Of a stretch of 64,000 nt of DNA, positions 10,801 through 19,901 are shown piece after piece (positions within the stretch are counted from its first letter, which is position 1; the number at the start of each line of letters is the position of its first letter). The translations under genes and the position numbers were made by a program. Location of the stretch: NCBI GenBank assembly GCA_016936815.1, contig JAFGXD010000090.1, forward strand, positions 1 to 64,000, in the 5' to 3' direction. This DNA is from Bacteroidales bacterium. Lineage in GTDB: Bacteria > Bacteroidota > Bacteroidia > Bacteroidales > GWF2-38-335. Below the pieces are notes generated by a model. The model was not told the DNA's origin, made no database searches, and saw only the letters and a list, made by a program, of their open reading frames with translations.

Positions 10801-11305
10801 CTTAGTGAACTTAGTAATGTTTAATTCTCCTGTGCCTGTGGATGGTATTTTCTACATTGGTTACCAAATAAGCTATGCTTATCCAGATACTGTTGTTATT
10901 AGCATGGCAAACGACAGAGGTCCCGGAGGTGTAAATACTCTTTACTGTAGAAAAGACGGTAATTGGCAATCGGCAACCGATTTGTTTGGAGTTTCTACTT
11001 CCTCGGGAATGAGAGTTCTGGGTTGTGTTACCGATATTCAGATAATTGAATTCGAAGATAATATGGCACTTATTTATCCTAATCCATCATCAGGGATTTT
11101 TACAATTGATTTGTCTGCTGCCGAAATTAGAGAATTTGACCTGAAAGTGTTTGATATTACTGGTAAATTAATTGATGCTAAGGTCGTTAAGAATGATTTG
11201 GGTATATACGAATTAAATCTTGAAAATAGTAATTCAGGTATTTATTTCATTAAAATGATTATTAACGGAAATAACATTACAAGAAAAGTTTCATTAGTGA
11301 AATAA
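7850..11305 (+). CDS. Secreted trypsin-like (lysyl endopeptidase-type) serine protease with SprB-like repeats, three PKD domains and a T9SS sorting domain
   Basis: ORF track starts at 7784, but signal peptide MKKLLVLFASALLLITNTAIAQ begins at ATG 7850. Catalytic-type motifs TADHCG, GSDFFLVEL, GGSSGSP; PKD repeats; CTD LIYPNPSSGIFTIDLS...GIYFIKMIINGNNITRKVSLVK. Confidence 0.88.
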   Translation: MKKLLVLFASALLLITNTAIAQISTGGKPVSFVYKNLSDNIGKIEIPAPNMELILQEDNQAEKNGSFYKIGRYINADINLMESGTWTELPDGGKIFRISLKCEGAEALNAVYSDFYLPENTVLYIYNKNKKHVIGGFTDFNNRDDRSFVHEIVQGDEITLEYYQPAGVDEMPSLNIEQIGYTYRSSHLDAYKDVKDFGGSDNCQVNANCSPEGDNWQNQKRGAVRILLTVGTGMGWCSGSVINNTNEDCTPYILTADHCGNGATVANLNQWIFYFNYEAPTCSNPSSEGTLANQSMTGCALIAHGGDEGDAGSDFFLVELNEEIPDSYQPYYNGWNREDVAATSGVSIHHPSGDIKKISTFTSTLVTASWSGTYNAHWRVTWAATTNGYGVTEGGSSGSPIFNQAGLIVGDLTGGSSYCTATSSPDLYGKFSYSWESNGTTDGEKLKPWLDPANTGVMSLNGKDFSTCGIATITVTGTATGVSCWGYNDGSIDISASGGTPPYSYVWSHGPTTEDVSGLPAGNYSVTVTDSENVTGTQSFTVNAGTPIEIAGTITEATAGECDGAIDITVTPAGSYTFYWSNTSTIEDLTNLCPDSYFVVVTDANGCDTSATFVVVEEGVVIQADFSGTPTSIMVTESVNFTDASYGSVTSWNWTFTGGTPGTSTDQNPTGIVYNTPGSYAVSLEVSDGTNNDTETKNGYIVVSPSTATVPVADFMGNPTTIPVGGSVDFTDLSDNVPTSWVWEFEGADVGISTDQHPAGITYSTAGFYFVKLKVTNSAGSDSLTKIDYIAVVLDTSSTAPIIDFDASVRLISTGETVDFTDLSANYPISWTWTFNGGTPNSSTDQHPLNISYNTPGIYSVTLAATNSAGTSSLTKTDYIVVTDFPTAEICDTITNVMTGEGIGYKSLTSTWGYLPGHNGKFVTAYADRIENYMFSQVTGFLYPVHKANNGGGKVVFTVWNEDGSLPDSILGTKNVNVSAIGTNLVNLVMFNSPVPVDGIFYIGYQISYAYPDTVVISMANDRGPGGVNTLYCRKDGNWQSATDLFGVSTSSGMRVLGCVTDIQIIEFEDNMALIYPNPSSGIFTIDLSAAEIREFDLKVFDITGKLIDAKVVKNDLGIYELNLENSNSGIYFIKMIINGNNITRKVSLVK

Positions 11306-11319
11306 ACCTTCCTAAGAAA

Positions 11320-11850
11320 CTATTCGGGAAACCTGAATCCGTTTAGAAATAGGGATTTGTAATTGTAGTTTACCTCTTCAACTGAGTAAACCATTAGTAC
11401 TACCAGAAAATGGTTATCGGCCCATGCTTTAATGTCGTATTGGTAATTATTTTCATCTTCCCAAAAATCGATAACTCCGGTAGCTTTTGGATTCGATTCC
11501 ATTATATGTCCCATTCCATATCCGGCAGTTCGCGTAATTTTATACTGAGTTTGCAAAAAATCAAGATATTGAGTTAATAAATTATTCAATTCATCTTTTT
11601 CTGAATCAATAAAAACAGTTCCTAAATCAACTAAAATCAAATAGTAAAAGGCATCTCCAAAACTTGCTTTACCAATATACATATTCAAACTATCTTCGGA
11701 TTTTTGAATTTCAAAACTTCCAGGATTAACAGGAAAATAAGCATAACATCCTGAAGAGGAAATAGCATATTTAGCAAACTGTGGAACATCCTGAGATACA
11801 GATACTAAACTTGTAACTAAGAATAGCAGGGAAAGCAAAAGTTTATTCAT
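11320..11850 (-). CDS. Hypothetical secreted protein
   Basis: Signal peptide MNKLLLSLLFLVTSLVSVSQ; no family recognised. Confidence 0.6.
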   Translation of the reverse strand: MNKLLLSLLFLVTSLVSVSQDVPQFAKYAISSSGCYAYFPVNPGSFEIQKSEDSLNMYIGKASFGDAFYYLILVDLGTVFIDSEKDELNNLLTQYLDFLQTQYKITRTAGYGMGHIMESNPKATGVIDFWEDENNYQYDIKAWADNHFLVVLMVYSVEEVNYNYKSLFLNGFRFPE

Positions 11851-11973
11851 AATGGTATTTTTTGCAATATTACAAAACCATATAATATCATTAACAAGAA
11901 AATGAAAAATCTTGGCATTAATTTTGTTTTAAAAGAATTGAAAAGCAACTTTGTCAACTCAACATATTTTCAG

Positions 11974-12004
11974 CCTGTCGGTGTAAACCGGCAGGTTTTA
12001 TTTT
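11974..12004. terminator. Hairpin with GUAA loop and T-rich tail on the + strand, between two minus-strand genes
   Basis: CCTGTCGGT-GTAA-ACCGGCAGG (one G-U pair) followed by TTTTATTTTG. Confidence 0.4.
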
Positions 12005-12804
12005 GTTTGTAAAGCATCCTCGGGATGTCTTATATTTGTCCCCTTTTCGAAATATGCCTTTATTGAGCCCAAAAAAATCTTTGCTTCAACCAAAATTGGA
12101 ATGTGGTTTTTATCGTCTGTTACCCAAACATAATGACCTTCACCTTTGGTAAAAATTGTGCCATCGGGCATTATAGCCGAAAGTTTTATGCAACGGTAAG
12201 ATTTATCGTTTCTAGCCTTTATTGTTTCTTTACCCAGATATACTACAAATGCTTTATAAAAATTGTTGTCGACAATAAAAGTTATGGGAATTTTATCGCC
12301 AATTTGTTTGTCGGAAAAATCTATGTTTCTTGCATAATAAACCGCCGAAAGTACATCGAAAACACAGGGTTTTAGTTCGAAAGTATCTTTTGAAAAAGGC
12401 TTATCTGAGTTTTCTGTTTGAGTATAGATTTTTTTTTGTTTATAATCGAATTTATACTGATTATCGGTGTTGAAACCTCCTTCCGATGTTTTTCTTTTGT
12501 AAAAAACCGGTTTTAAATCGGATGATCTGATGGTTGTTTCATAATAATCTCTAACCCTAAAAATCCAGTCATATTTTTTATGAGACCAGCCATAACTAAC
12601 TAATTTATAAGTTTTTGGGCTTGGGGTAGAATCTGACTTAACTGTAAAAAACACTTCAGCGGCATTTATCCAAACCAAGCCCCAATGAAAATATACCTGA
12701 AATTCTAGTTTTTCCCCCGGCTTAAAAGTCGTATTACTTACATTACACTGCGATGACGAAAAAATTGAAATTGAAAGAAAAACAAACAAAAGTATTTTTC
12801 CCAT
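11998..12804 (-). CDS. DUF3108 domain-containing protein
   Basis: FKPGEKLEFQVYFHWGLVWINAAEVFFTV near the N-terminus after a signal peptide, typical of DUF3108. Confidence 0.75.
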   Translation of the reverse strand: MGKILLFVFLSISIFSSSQCNVSNTTFKPGEKLEFQVYFHWGLVWINAAEVFFTVKSDSTPSPKTYKLVSYGWSHKKYDWIFRVRDYYETTIRSSDLKPVFYKRKTSEGGFNTDNQYKFDYKQKKIYTQTENSDKPFSKDTFELKPCVFDVLSAVYYARNIDFSDKQIGDKIPITFIVDNNFYKAFVVYLGKETIKARNDKSYRCIKLSAIMPDGTIFTKGEGHYVWVTDDKNHIPILVEAKIFLGSIKAYFEKGTNIRHPEDALQTK

Positions 12805-12807
12805 AAA

Positions 12808-13119
12808 CTAGATATTAACAGGACCAATTTTGTTTTCTATTGATTCCAATTTCTTTTTCAGTCTGCCAGTTTGCCCTTTTCTAATATCAAATTTTATTGA
12901 AGAATAAATTCTATTACTGTGAGGTTCAAGTACTAGATAAGATTTATTAATTATTTCCAGAGCTTCTTCCATTGTGTTGGTTTCAATAATTGTTCCCATG
13001 GCTGTTAGTTTATAATCGCAACCGGAATTTCTAATCATTTCAATTACTTTGCTAACATAAGCACTTACAGAATCTCCCTTATCTGTTGGAAACATTGCAA
13101 ATTCGAGTAATACAGACAT
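12808..13119 (-). CDS. MTH1187/UPF0045-type thiamine-binding family protein
   Basis: MSVLLEFAMFPTDKGDSVSAYVSKVIEMIRNSGCDYKLTAMGTIIE...; about 100 aa. Confidence 0.75.
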   Translation of the reverse strand: MSVLLEFAMFPTDKGDSVSAYVSKVIEMIRNSGCDYKLTAMGTIIETNTMEEALEIINKSYLVLEPHSNRIYSSIKFDIRKGQTGRLKKKLESIENKIGPVNI

Positions 13120-13219
13120 ATTTGTTTGATTTTAGTTTATTAATAAATTCAAGAAAAAGCAAATTTGCTTGCTCCAAATTTACGTGAAAAAATTTGATAA
13201 TAATAAACTATTTTATTAC

Positions 13220-13305
13220 AAAGGGTTATAGATTCTGCCTTTTCTATATGAATGTGCATGGGTTCGTGATTTTAATTACTGAAAAAGCAGATTCTATAAC
13301 CCTTT
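13220..13305. repeat. 25-bp near-perfect inverted repeat with 36-nt spacer
   Basis: AAAGGGTTATAGATTCTGCCTTTTC (13220-13244) against GAAAAAGCAGATTCTATAACCCTTT (13281-13305), 23/25 complementary. Confidence 0.8.
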
Positions 13306-13494
13306 ATCTACAATCCGGTTGGCATAGTACAAAGTTATGAATTTTTAATAAAATTAATTTATCCGATAAGAACAATATTAGGAAAAACACTTTATAAAAA
13401 TACAAAAATCGGACACATTTTCATTATACTTCGGATGCAATTAATAAGGATTTGAATCTCCTTAACAATCTTACGTGCATAATACAATTTTTTA

Positions 13495-13502
13495 TATCTT
13501 TG
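13495..13502 (+). promoter_or_regulatory. Putative -7 promoter element of the metH transcript
   Basis: TATCTTTG matches TAnnTTTG, about 36 nt upstream of riboswitch P1; -33 element weak. Confidence 0.45.
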
Positions 13503-13537
13503 CAACACAATTCAATCATTCTTTTTTCGGGAATGTT

Positions 13538-13649
13538 TTGATTATAAAGAGGAGTGGAGAGAACAGGCTCTGCGAAACTCCGGCAACCATCCCAACGATT
13601 TCTGTGGGGAAAAGGTGCCAAAACCTGCCCAAAAGGGGATTATAATTAA
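13538..13649 (+). promoter_or_regulatory. SAM-I family riboswitch upstream of metH
   Basis: AAAGAGGAGTGGAGAGAACAGGCTCTGCGAAACTCCGGCAACC...AAGGTGCCAAAACCTGCCC core; P1 closed by TTGATTATAA/TTATAATTAA. Confidence 0.88.
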
Positions 13650-13660
13650 AAATTAAAAAA

Positions 13661-16600
13661 ATGAAACCTGACATCAAAGAAATTTTAAAAAGCCGAATTC
13701 TTGTCCTCGATGGGGCAATGGGAACTCTAATTCAAAAGTACAAACTAAAAGAAGAAGATTTTAGAAGGGGATTTTTCGAAAATCATAGTATAGAATTAAA
13801 AGGCAATAACGACGTTCTTTCTCTTACCCGTCCCGATATTATTGCCGAAATTCACGAAAAATACCTTAGCGCAGGTGCCGATATTATTGAAACAAATTCC
13901 TTTAATGCAAATGGCATTTCACAGGCCGATTATGGTTTGGAAGACAGGGTTTATGAAATAAATTTTGCTTCTGCACAGATTGCTAAAGCTGCGGCACAGA
14001 AGTTTTCAACTTTAAAAAAGCCTCGATTTGTTGCAGGTTCAATTGGTCCTACAAACCGCTCAGCGTCTATGTCTCCCGATGTTGAGAATCCCGGCTTTAG
14101 AGCTGTAAATTTCGATTTGCTTGTTGAGGCTTATTACCATCAAGCTAAGGGTTTGATAGAGGGAGGTTGCGATTTGCTCTTAATTGAAACGGTTTTCGAT
14201 ACTCTTAACGCCAAAGCTGCCTTTTTTGCTGTTAATAAACTTATTGAAGAAAAAGTAAAAGTTATTCCGGTAATGATTTCGGGAACTATTACCGATGGCA
14301 GCGGAAGAATTCTTTCGGGACAAACTCTTGAGGCTTTCTATAATTCAATAGAACATTTCGATTTGCTTAGCGTGGGACTAAACTGTGCAATGGGAGCCGA
14401 GCAGCTTAAACCTTTTATTGAGGAACTTTCGGGTTTGTGCAAATTTAATCTTAGTGTTCATCCCAATGCCGGCTTGCCAAATCAGTTTGGCGAATACGAC
14501 CAGTCTGCTCAGGAAATGGCCGATATTGTTGAGAGTTTACTACAAAAAAACTTGCTTAATATTATTGGAGGATGTTGCGGAACTACTCCGGTTCATATTG
14601 AAAAACTTGCTGCATTGGCAGAGAATTACAGACCGAGAATTATTCCCGAAATCTCAATAAAAACAAAGCTTTCCGGTTTGGAAGCATTAACAATTGACAA
14701 AAATCGGAACTTTGTTAATATTGGCGAAAGAACTAATGTGGCGGGCTCAAAGAAATTTGCAAGATTAATTAAGGAAGAAAAATTCGATGAGGCTCTCTCG
14801 GTTGCTCGTGAGCAAGTTAATTCTGGCGGTCAGATTATAGACATTTGCATGGACGATGCAATGCTCGATGCTGAAAAGGCAATGGTAAACTTCCTTAATC
14901 TTATTGCCTCGGAACCCGAAATTGCTAAAGTGCCATTAATGATAGATTCATCTAAATGGTCGGTTTTGGAGGCAGGACTTAAATGTGTGCAGGGAAAATC
15001 TCTGGTAAATTCAATCTCGCTTAAGGAAGGCGAAGAAATTTTTGTTGAAAGAGCAAAGCTTATTAAAAACTATGGAGCATCTGCTGTGGTTATGCTCTTC
15101 GATGAAAAAGGTCAGGCCGATTCTTTTAAAAGAAAAATTGAAATTGCTGAAAGGTCTTACAAAATACTATGCGAAAAAGCCGATTTTCCTGCCGAAAATA
15201 TTGTTTTCGACCCCAATATTCTGGCTATTGGAACAGGAATTAAGGAACATTCTAATTATGCAGTAGATTTTATTAATGCTACAAAATGGATTAAAGAAAA
15301 CCTTCCGTTTGCTAAAGTTTCCGGTGGAGTTTCTAATCTTTCTTTTGCTTTTAGAGGAAACGACAAAGTTCGTGAAGCCATGCATTCTGTGTTTCTTTAT
15401 CATGCAATAAAGGCCGGAATGGACATGGGAATTGTAAATCCCGGACTTTTGGAGGTTTACGATAATATTCCTCAAAATCTTCTAAAACTTGTTGAAGATG
15501 TAGTGCTTAACCGCAGAAAAGATGCCGCCGAACGATTAGTGGTTTTTGCACAAAGCATAAGCCAAACAGTAGCTGAAAGCGAACAAGAGGCAAGTTGGAG
15601 AAAAAACGATGTAAATCAACGCCTTAGCTATTCAATGATTAAAGGTATAGGCGATTTTCTTGAAACCGATGTTGAAGAAGCTCGTAAAAACTCCTCTTTT
15701 GCAATTAATGTAATAGAAGGCCCTTTAATGGACGGTATGAATAAGGTTGGAGAACTTTTCGGCTCAGGAAAAATGTTCCTTCCTCAGGTTGTTAAGTCGG
15801 CACGAATTATGAAAAAGGCCGTTTCTTTTCTTCTTCCGCACATTGAAAGTGAGAAGAATGCTGCAAACGACCGGTCATCTAATGGTAAAATTCTACTGGC
15901 AACAGTTAAAGGAGACGTTCACGATATTGGTAAGAACATTGTTGGGGTTGTATTGGCATGTAATAATTACGAAATAATTGATTTGGGAGTAATGGTAAGT
16001 GCCGAAAAAATTGTCCAAACTGCCATTAAGGAAAGTGTTGATATTATTGGTCTTTCCGGTCTTATTACCCCCTCGCTGGAAGAAATGGCCATTGTTGCAA
16101 GCGAAATGCAAGCGACAGGTTTAAAAATTCCTTTGCTAATTGGAGGAGCAACTACTTCAAAAATCCATACTGCACTAAAAATTAGGCCGAATTATTCGGG
16201 AGCTGTAGTTCATGTAAACGATGCCTCGCTTGCTGTTAATGTGGTTTCTAATCTTCTTTCCAAAGAAAAAAGCGAAAGTTTTATAATAAATCTAGAGCAA
16301 GAAAATTTACGACTTATTGAAAAGTATTCAAACAATTCAAAAAAATACATTTCGCCGGAAGAGGCCGACAAAAACAAACTAAAGACCAATTGGAAGGAAT
16401 TCGAAATTTCAAAGCCTAAAGTGTTGGGAATTACTAAGTTTGAAGAAATAAATATTTCAGAACTTTTGCCGTATATCGACTGGACATTCTTTTTCCATGC
16501 ATGGGAAATAAAGGGAAGATATCCGGCAATAATTAGCGACCCGGTTAAAGGCAAGGAAGCCAAAAAACTTTATGAAGAGGCACAAAACTATCTTAAGAAA

Positions 16601-17236
16601 ATTATCGACAACAAAATGCTGGTTGCCAAAGCAGTATGTGGCATTTTTCCGGCCAATTCGCTTGGAAACAATATAAAGCTAGTACATAACGAGGAAGAAT
16701 TCACCTTTCATTTTTACAGAAATCGTGAAGAAAAAGAAGCAGGAATACCGAATTTATGTCTTGCAGATTATATAGCGCCTGAGAATTCCGGTGTTCAGGA
16801 TTATATTGGAGCATTTGCAGTAACAGCGGGCATTAACGCCGATTATCATGCTAACAAATACAGAGAAGAACTTAACGATTTTGGGGCAATAATGATAAAA
16901 ATTCTGGCCGACCGTTTGGCCGAAGCTCTAACAGAATGGTTACACCGGAAAGTCAGGAAGGAAATTTGGGCTTATGTTCCCGAAGAAAATCTAACTCCTG
17001 CCGAACTTCTTACAGAAAAGTACAGAGGTATTCGACCTGCTTTCGGCTATCCTGCTTGTCCGGTCCATTCCGATAAAAAAATTCTTTTCAATTTACTTGA
17101 TGTTGAAAAAAATACAGGTATTCAGCTTACCGAAAATTTCTCTATGAATCCGGGAGCTTCGGTTTGCGGCTTGTACTTTTCTCATCCGCAGGCTAAGTAT
17201 TTTACGGTGGGGAAAGAGAGTAGTTTTGAGTTTTAA
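13661..17236 (+). CDS. metH: Cobalamin-dependent methionine synthase, full length
   Basis: [61 protein letters not shown]-terminal activation domain [15 protein letters not shown]. Confidence 0.97.
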   Translation: MKPDIKEILKSRILVLDGAMGTLIQKYKLKEEDFRRGFFENHSIELKGNNDVLSLTRPDIIAEIHEKYLSAGADIIETNSFNANGISQADYGLEDRVYEINFASAQIAKAAAQKFSTLKKPRFVAGSIGPTNRSASMSPDVENPGFRAVNFDLLVEAYYHQAKGLIEGGCDLLLIETVFDTLNAKAAFFAVNKLIEEKVKVIPVMISGTITDGSGRILSGQTLEAFYNSIEHFDLLSVGLNCAMGAEQLKPFIEELSGLCKFNLSVHPNAGLPNQFGEYDQSAQEMADIVESLLQKNLLNIIGGCCGTTPVHIEKLAALAENYRPRIIPEISIKTKLSGLEALTIDKNRNFVNIGERTNVAGSKKFARLIKEEKFDEALSVAREQVNSGGQIIDICMDDAMLDAEKAMVNFLNLIASEPEIAKVPLMIDSSKWSVLEAGLKCVQGKSLVNSISLKEGEEIFVERAKLIKNYGASAVVMLFDEKGQADSFKRKIEIAERSYKILCEKADFPAENIVFDPNILAIGTGIKEHSNYAVDFINATKWIKENLPFAKVSGGVSNLSFAFRGNDKVREAMHSVFLYHAIKAGMDMGIVNPGLLEVYDNIPQNLLKLVEDVVLNRRKDAAERLVVFAQSISQTVAESEQEASWRKNDVNQRLSYSMIKGIGDFLETDVEEARKNSSFAINVIEGPLMDGMNKVGELFGSGKMFLPQVVKSARIMKKAVSFLLPHIESEKNAANDRSSNGKILLATVKGDVHDIGKNIVGVVLACNNYEIIDLGVMVSAEKIVQTAIKESVDIIGLSGLITPSLEEMAIVASEMQATGLKIPLLIGGATTSKIHTALKIRPNYSGAVVHVNDASLAVNVVSNLLSKEKSESFIINLEQENLRLIEKYSNNSKKYISPEEADKNKLKTNWKEFEISKPKVLGITKFEEINISELLPYIDWTFFFHAWEIKGRYPAIISDPVKGKEAKKLYEEAQNYLKKIIDNKMLVAKAVCGIFPANSLGNNIKLVHNEEEFTFHFYRNREEKEAGIPNLCLADYIAPENSGVQDYIGAFAVTAGINADYHANKYREELNDFGAIMIKILADRLAEALTEWLHRKVRKEIWAYVPEENLTPAELLTEKYRGIRPAFGYPACPVHSDKKILFNLLDVEKNTGIQLTENFSMNPGASVCGLYFSHPQAKYFTVGKESSFEF

Positions 17237-17285
17237 GTTGACATTATGCTAATAATTAGCTTGTTGGGGCTCGAGAGGGATTTGG

Positions 17286-17330
17286 TTTGTAAAGTTTATA
17301 AAGTTTGTAAAGTTCTTAAAGTTTGTAAAG
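17286..17330. repeat. Tandem 9-bp repeat array, 5 units (TTTGTAAAG type)
   Basis: tttgtaaag/tttataaag/tttgtaaag/ttcttaaag/tttgtaaag read directly. Confidence 0.9.
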
Positions 17331-17816
17331 TTGGAATTGGAATTAGTTTTTAGTTTATAAGCTAACAGCTAAATGCCAAAACAAAAAATACCCCGCTAGG
17401 GGTTACATCTTTATACGAATGATTATTTTTGCCGATAAACCCGCCGTAGCATAAAGTTGTTTGAAGGAATAATTTGTTTTAGGCGGAACGGGGATAGTTT
17501 TGAGTTTTGCTAAATATTAGCTTATTAGAATTAACCAAAGCTTTACAATTGCAGAAAGAACCATAATGGAAATTCCCCCTTAGAAAAGAGAACCAGAGGG
17601 ATTGACTCGGGTGTATGAATGCTAAAAGCTTCCAAAAAATATTTCCACATCCCAAAAACATTTCTTACTATTGTAACCGGAATTAATAAATATTAAATGA
17701 AACTTGCTTTTTATAACAAACTTCACATATTTGCCCTATTGGGTAATATTTTTCGGGTTTTTTGGAAAGTTTAGTACTTATAAATATATTGTGCATAATT
17801 TTAAACTAAACTCCAG

Positions 17817-18275
17817 ATGGCTAACTGGCAAATATTAAGCAGATTTGTTTACCCTCATGACGCTCACATGGCTAAAGGCTTCTTAGAGTCAGAAGGTATT
17901 CAGGTAATACTTAAAGATGAATTAACAACCCAAGTGAATAATTTCTATTCAAATGCTATTGGTGGAGTTAAGATTCTGGTTAGAGATGTAGACATTGAAC
18001 GAGGTATTGAGGTGTTAAAAGCCGGAGGTTTCATAAATACTGACTCGGAAGACTTAGCCAATCAAATCGAAATAGTAGAATTGACAAGGAATACAGATAT
18101 AAATTTTTGTCCCTTTTGTAAATCTAAAAACATTGGAAGGAAGAAAGAACCAAACATATTAACTATTGTAGTCTTTTTTATCCTAGGTGCTTTTTTTCCA
18201 ATATTTAAGAAATCATATAAGTGCTTCGATTGCAATAAAGCATGGAAATTCCAAAAGAAAAAAATAGACCAATAA
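17817..18275 (+). CDS. DUF2007 (putative signal-transducing) domain protein with C-terminal zinc-ribbon/membrane segment
   Basis: ILSRFVYPHDAHMAKGFLESEGIQVILKDELTTQVNNFYSNAIGGVKILVRDVDIERGIEVL; CPFCKSKNIG...CFDCNK. Confidence 0.75.
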   Translation: MANWQILSRFVYPHDAHMAKGFLESEGIQVILKDELTTQVNNFYSNAIGGVKILVRDVDIERGIEVLKAGGFINTDSEDLANQIEIVELTRNTDINFCPFCKSKNIGRKKEPNILTIVVFFILGAFFPIFKKSYKCFDCNKAWKFQKKKIDQ

Positions 18276-18609
18276 ATTAAATGTAGGCAGAACATTTCAC
18301 CCCCGACCCCACACCACCAAGAACCTTATTTGAAAAAAAACCGCGCTTTTCAGCACCTGTCCTGAGCTTGACCTTTGGGTAATCCGTGGCAAAGAAAAAC
18401 CGAAATTGTGATAAGGCGAAATTGCGATGAGGAGATGAAGAAATTATCTAACTATTCAAAGGCATAGAACGCCACAGGCAAAGAACAAAAACTGTTTCCC
18501 CATCCCAAAAACACTTCTTAATATTGTAACCAAAATTAACAAAACCTTTATGTAACCTTTACACACTGAAAAAATAAAAAACAAAGAATCGTTATTATTG
18601 AACTGAACT

Positions 18610-19080
18610 ATGATGAGAATAGAAAAAATTTCCGAAAATAAGAAACAGTTCCTTGACTTATTGTTGTTGGCAGACGAGCAGGAAAACATGATTGACAAGT
18701 ATTTGTCGAGCGGGGATTTGTTTGCATTATTTGAAAACGATTTGAAAAGTGTTTGCGTTGTAGTACCTATAAATAGCGATACTTGCGAGTTAAAAAACAT
18801 AGCTACTTATGAGAAATATCAAGGCAAGGGCTACGGGAGAGCATTGATAAATTACATTTCTGATTTTTACAAAAACGATTACAAAACAATGCTTGTCGGT
18901 ACAGGTGAAACACCGGCAATATTATCGTTTTATGAAGGTTGTGGATTTGAAAAGTCTCATAAAATTAAGAATTTTTTTACTGACAATTACGACCACCCAA
19001 TGTTCGATGGTGACATACAACTTGTTGATATGATTTATCTTAAAAAAGATTTGAAAACTAATACTATTTTTGGCTTATGA
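18610..19080 (+). CDS. GNAT family N-acetyltransferase
   Basis: [24 protein letters not shown] acetyl-CoA binding motif; [24 protein letters not shown]. Confidence 0.85.
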   Translation: MMRIEKISENKKQFLDLLLLADEQENMIDKYLSSGDLFALFENDLKSVCVVVPINSDTCELKNIATYEKYQGKGYGRALINYISDFYKNDYKTMLVGTGETPAILSFYEGCGFEKSHKIKNFFTDNYDHPMFDGDIQLVDMIYLKKDLKTNTIFGL

Positions 19081-19244
19081 AAATTGTCAAAACCTCTTAT
19101 TTCACCACCACAAAAACTTTTCCTATTATTGTAAATGGAATTAATAAATAATATATGCAAATCACTTTTTCTAAAAACTCGTAAATATTTGTCTTTTTTG
19201 GGCAATATTATACAGTTATTCTTGGAAATATAGAACAGATATTT

Positions 19245-19574
19245 ATGTTTGCAACAATTAGGCATAAGCTTTCATTAAAGCAACTGATAAAAAGAATTGT
19301 AATTATATTACTAATTGAGTATTCATTATCGTTAATATATGTATTTATTCTGAATATACCAGGTAAAGTATTTCGATTAGATGATATTCCAATAATAATA
19401 CTAGATGTAACATTAGTAAATGTTGTGGCACTGGTTTTTGTGCCATTTTTGGCATTGTTCTTTATGAGAATCCCTTTATACAGAATTATTCTTTTAACTC
19501 AATATGGAGCTCTTGCTTTTTGTGTGATTTTCTTTTTGTATTTAATAATGCGTTTTCATCTTTCATTATTTTAA
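19245..19574 (+). CDS. Small integral membrane protein, hypothetical
   Basis: 109-aa ORF with three hydrophobic helices. Confidence 0.5.
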   Translation: MFATIRHKLSLKQLIKRIVIILLIEYSLSLIYVFILNIPGKVFRLDDIPIIILDVTLVNVVALVFVPFLALFFMRIPLYRIILLTQYGALAFCVIFFLYLIMRFHLSLF

Positions 19575-19669
19575 GAATAAAGAAAAAATCGGCGCTTTTC
19601 AGCGCAACACGTGGCTAAAAACGCCGAAGGCGATGAACAAAAAAACGCCGAAGGCAAAAAGACCCAACC

Positions 19670-19723
19670 TTACAAACTTTACAAACTTTATATACTTTAT
19701 ATACTTTAAGAACTTTATAAACT
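19670..19723. repeat. Tandem 9-bp repeat array, 6 units, reverse complement of the 17286-17330 unit
   Basis: ttacaaact x2, ttatatact x2, ttaagaact, ttataaact; reverse-complement units are rotations of TTTGTAAAG/TTCTTAAAG/TTTATAAAG. Confidence 0.9.
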
Positions 19724-19729
19724 ACTACC

Positions 19730-19761
19730 CTTGCATAATTAAAAAACTTGTTTTACTTTTG
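19730..19761 (+). promoter_or_regulatory. Promoter of the his leader/operon
   Basis: CTTG-N20-TACTTTTG, 21 nt before the leader ATG. Confidence 0.55.
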
Positions 19762-19782
19762 CTACGAAATTTTTATATAAAA

Positions 19783-19839
19783 ATGAATTACAATACTTTA
19801 CATCTACATCATCATTTGTTCGCTCAGGCGAGGAGATAA
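19783..19839 (+). CDS. His operon leader peptide (18 aa, MNYNTLHLHHHLFAQARR)
   Basis: Short ORF with His-Leu-His-His-His directly upstream of a terminator hairpin and hisG; in frame inside track ORF 19633..19839. Confidence 0.8.
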   Translation: MNYNTLHLHHHLFAQARR

Positions 19840-19869
19840 TGGTGTATTGTATTTTATGATATTCCTTAA

Positions 19870-19901
19870 CCCGTCTGAGTAAATCAGACGGGATTTTTTT
19901 T
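19870..19901 (+). terminator. Attenuator terminator of the his operon
   Basis: CCCGTCTGA-GTAAA-TCAGACGGG perfect 9-bp stem followed by A and eight T; located between leader peptide and hisG. Confidence 0.88.

Noticed and set aside
13424-13621. Minus-strand ORF of 65 aa
   Set aside because: Lies antisense to the metH promoter and SAM-I riboswitch; no protein features.
17640-19780. Integron gene-cassette array
   Set aside because: Small genes separated by shared repeats suggested cassettes, but no integrase is in the window and I could not pair RYYYAAC/GTTRRRY core sites into attC structures.
19633-19839. 68-aa ORF MNKKTPKAKRPNLTNFTNFIYF...
   Set aside because: Its N-terminal part is translated 9-bp repeat array; only the last 18 codons (from 19783) are supported, as the his leader peptide.
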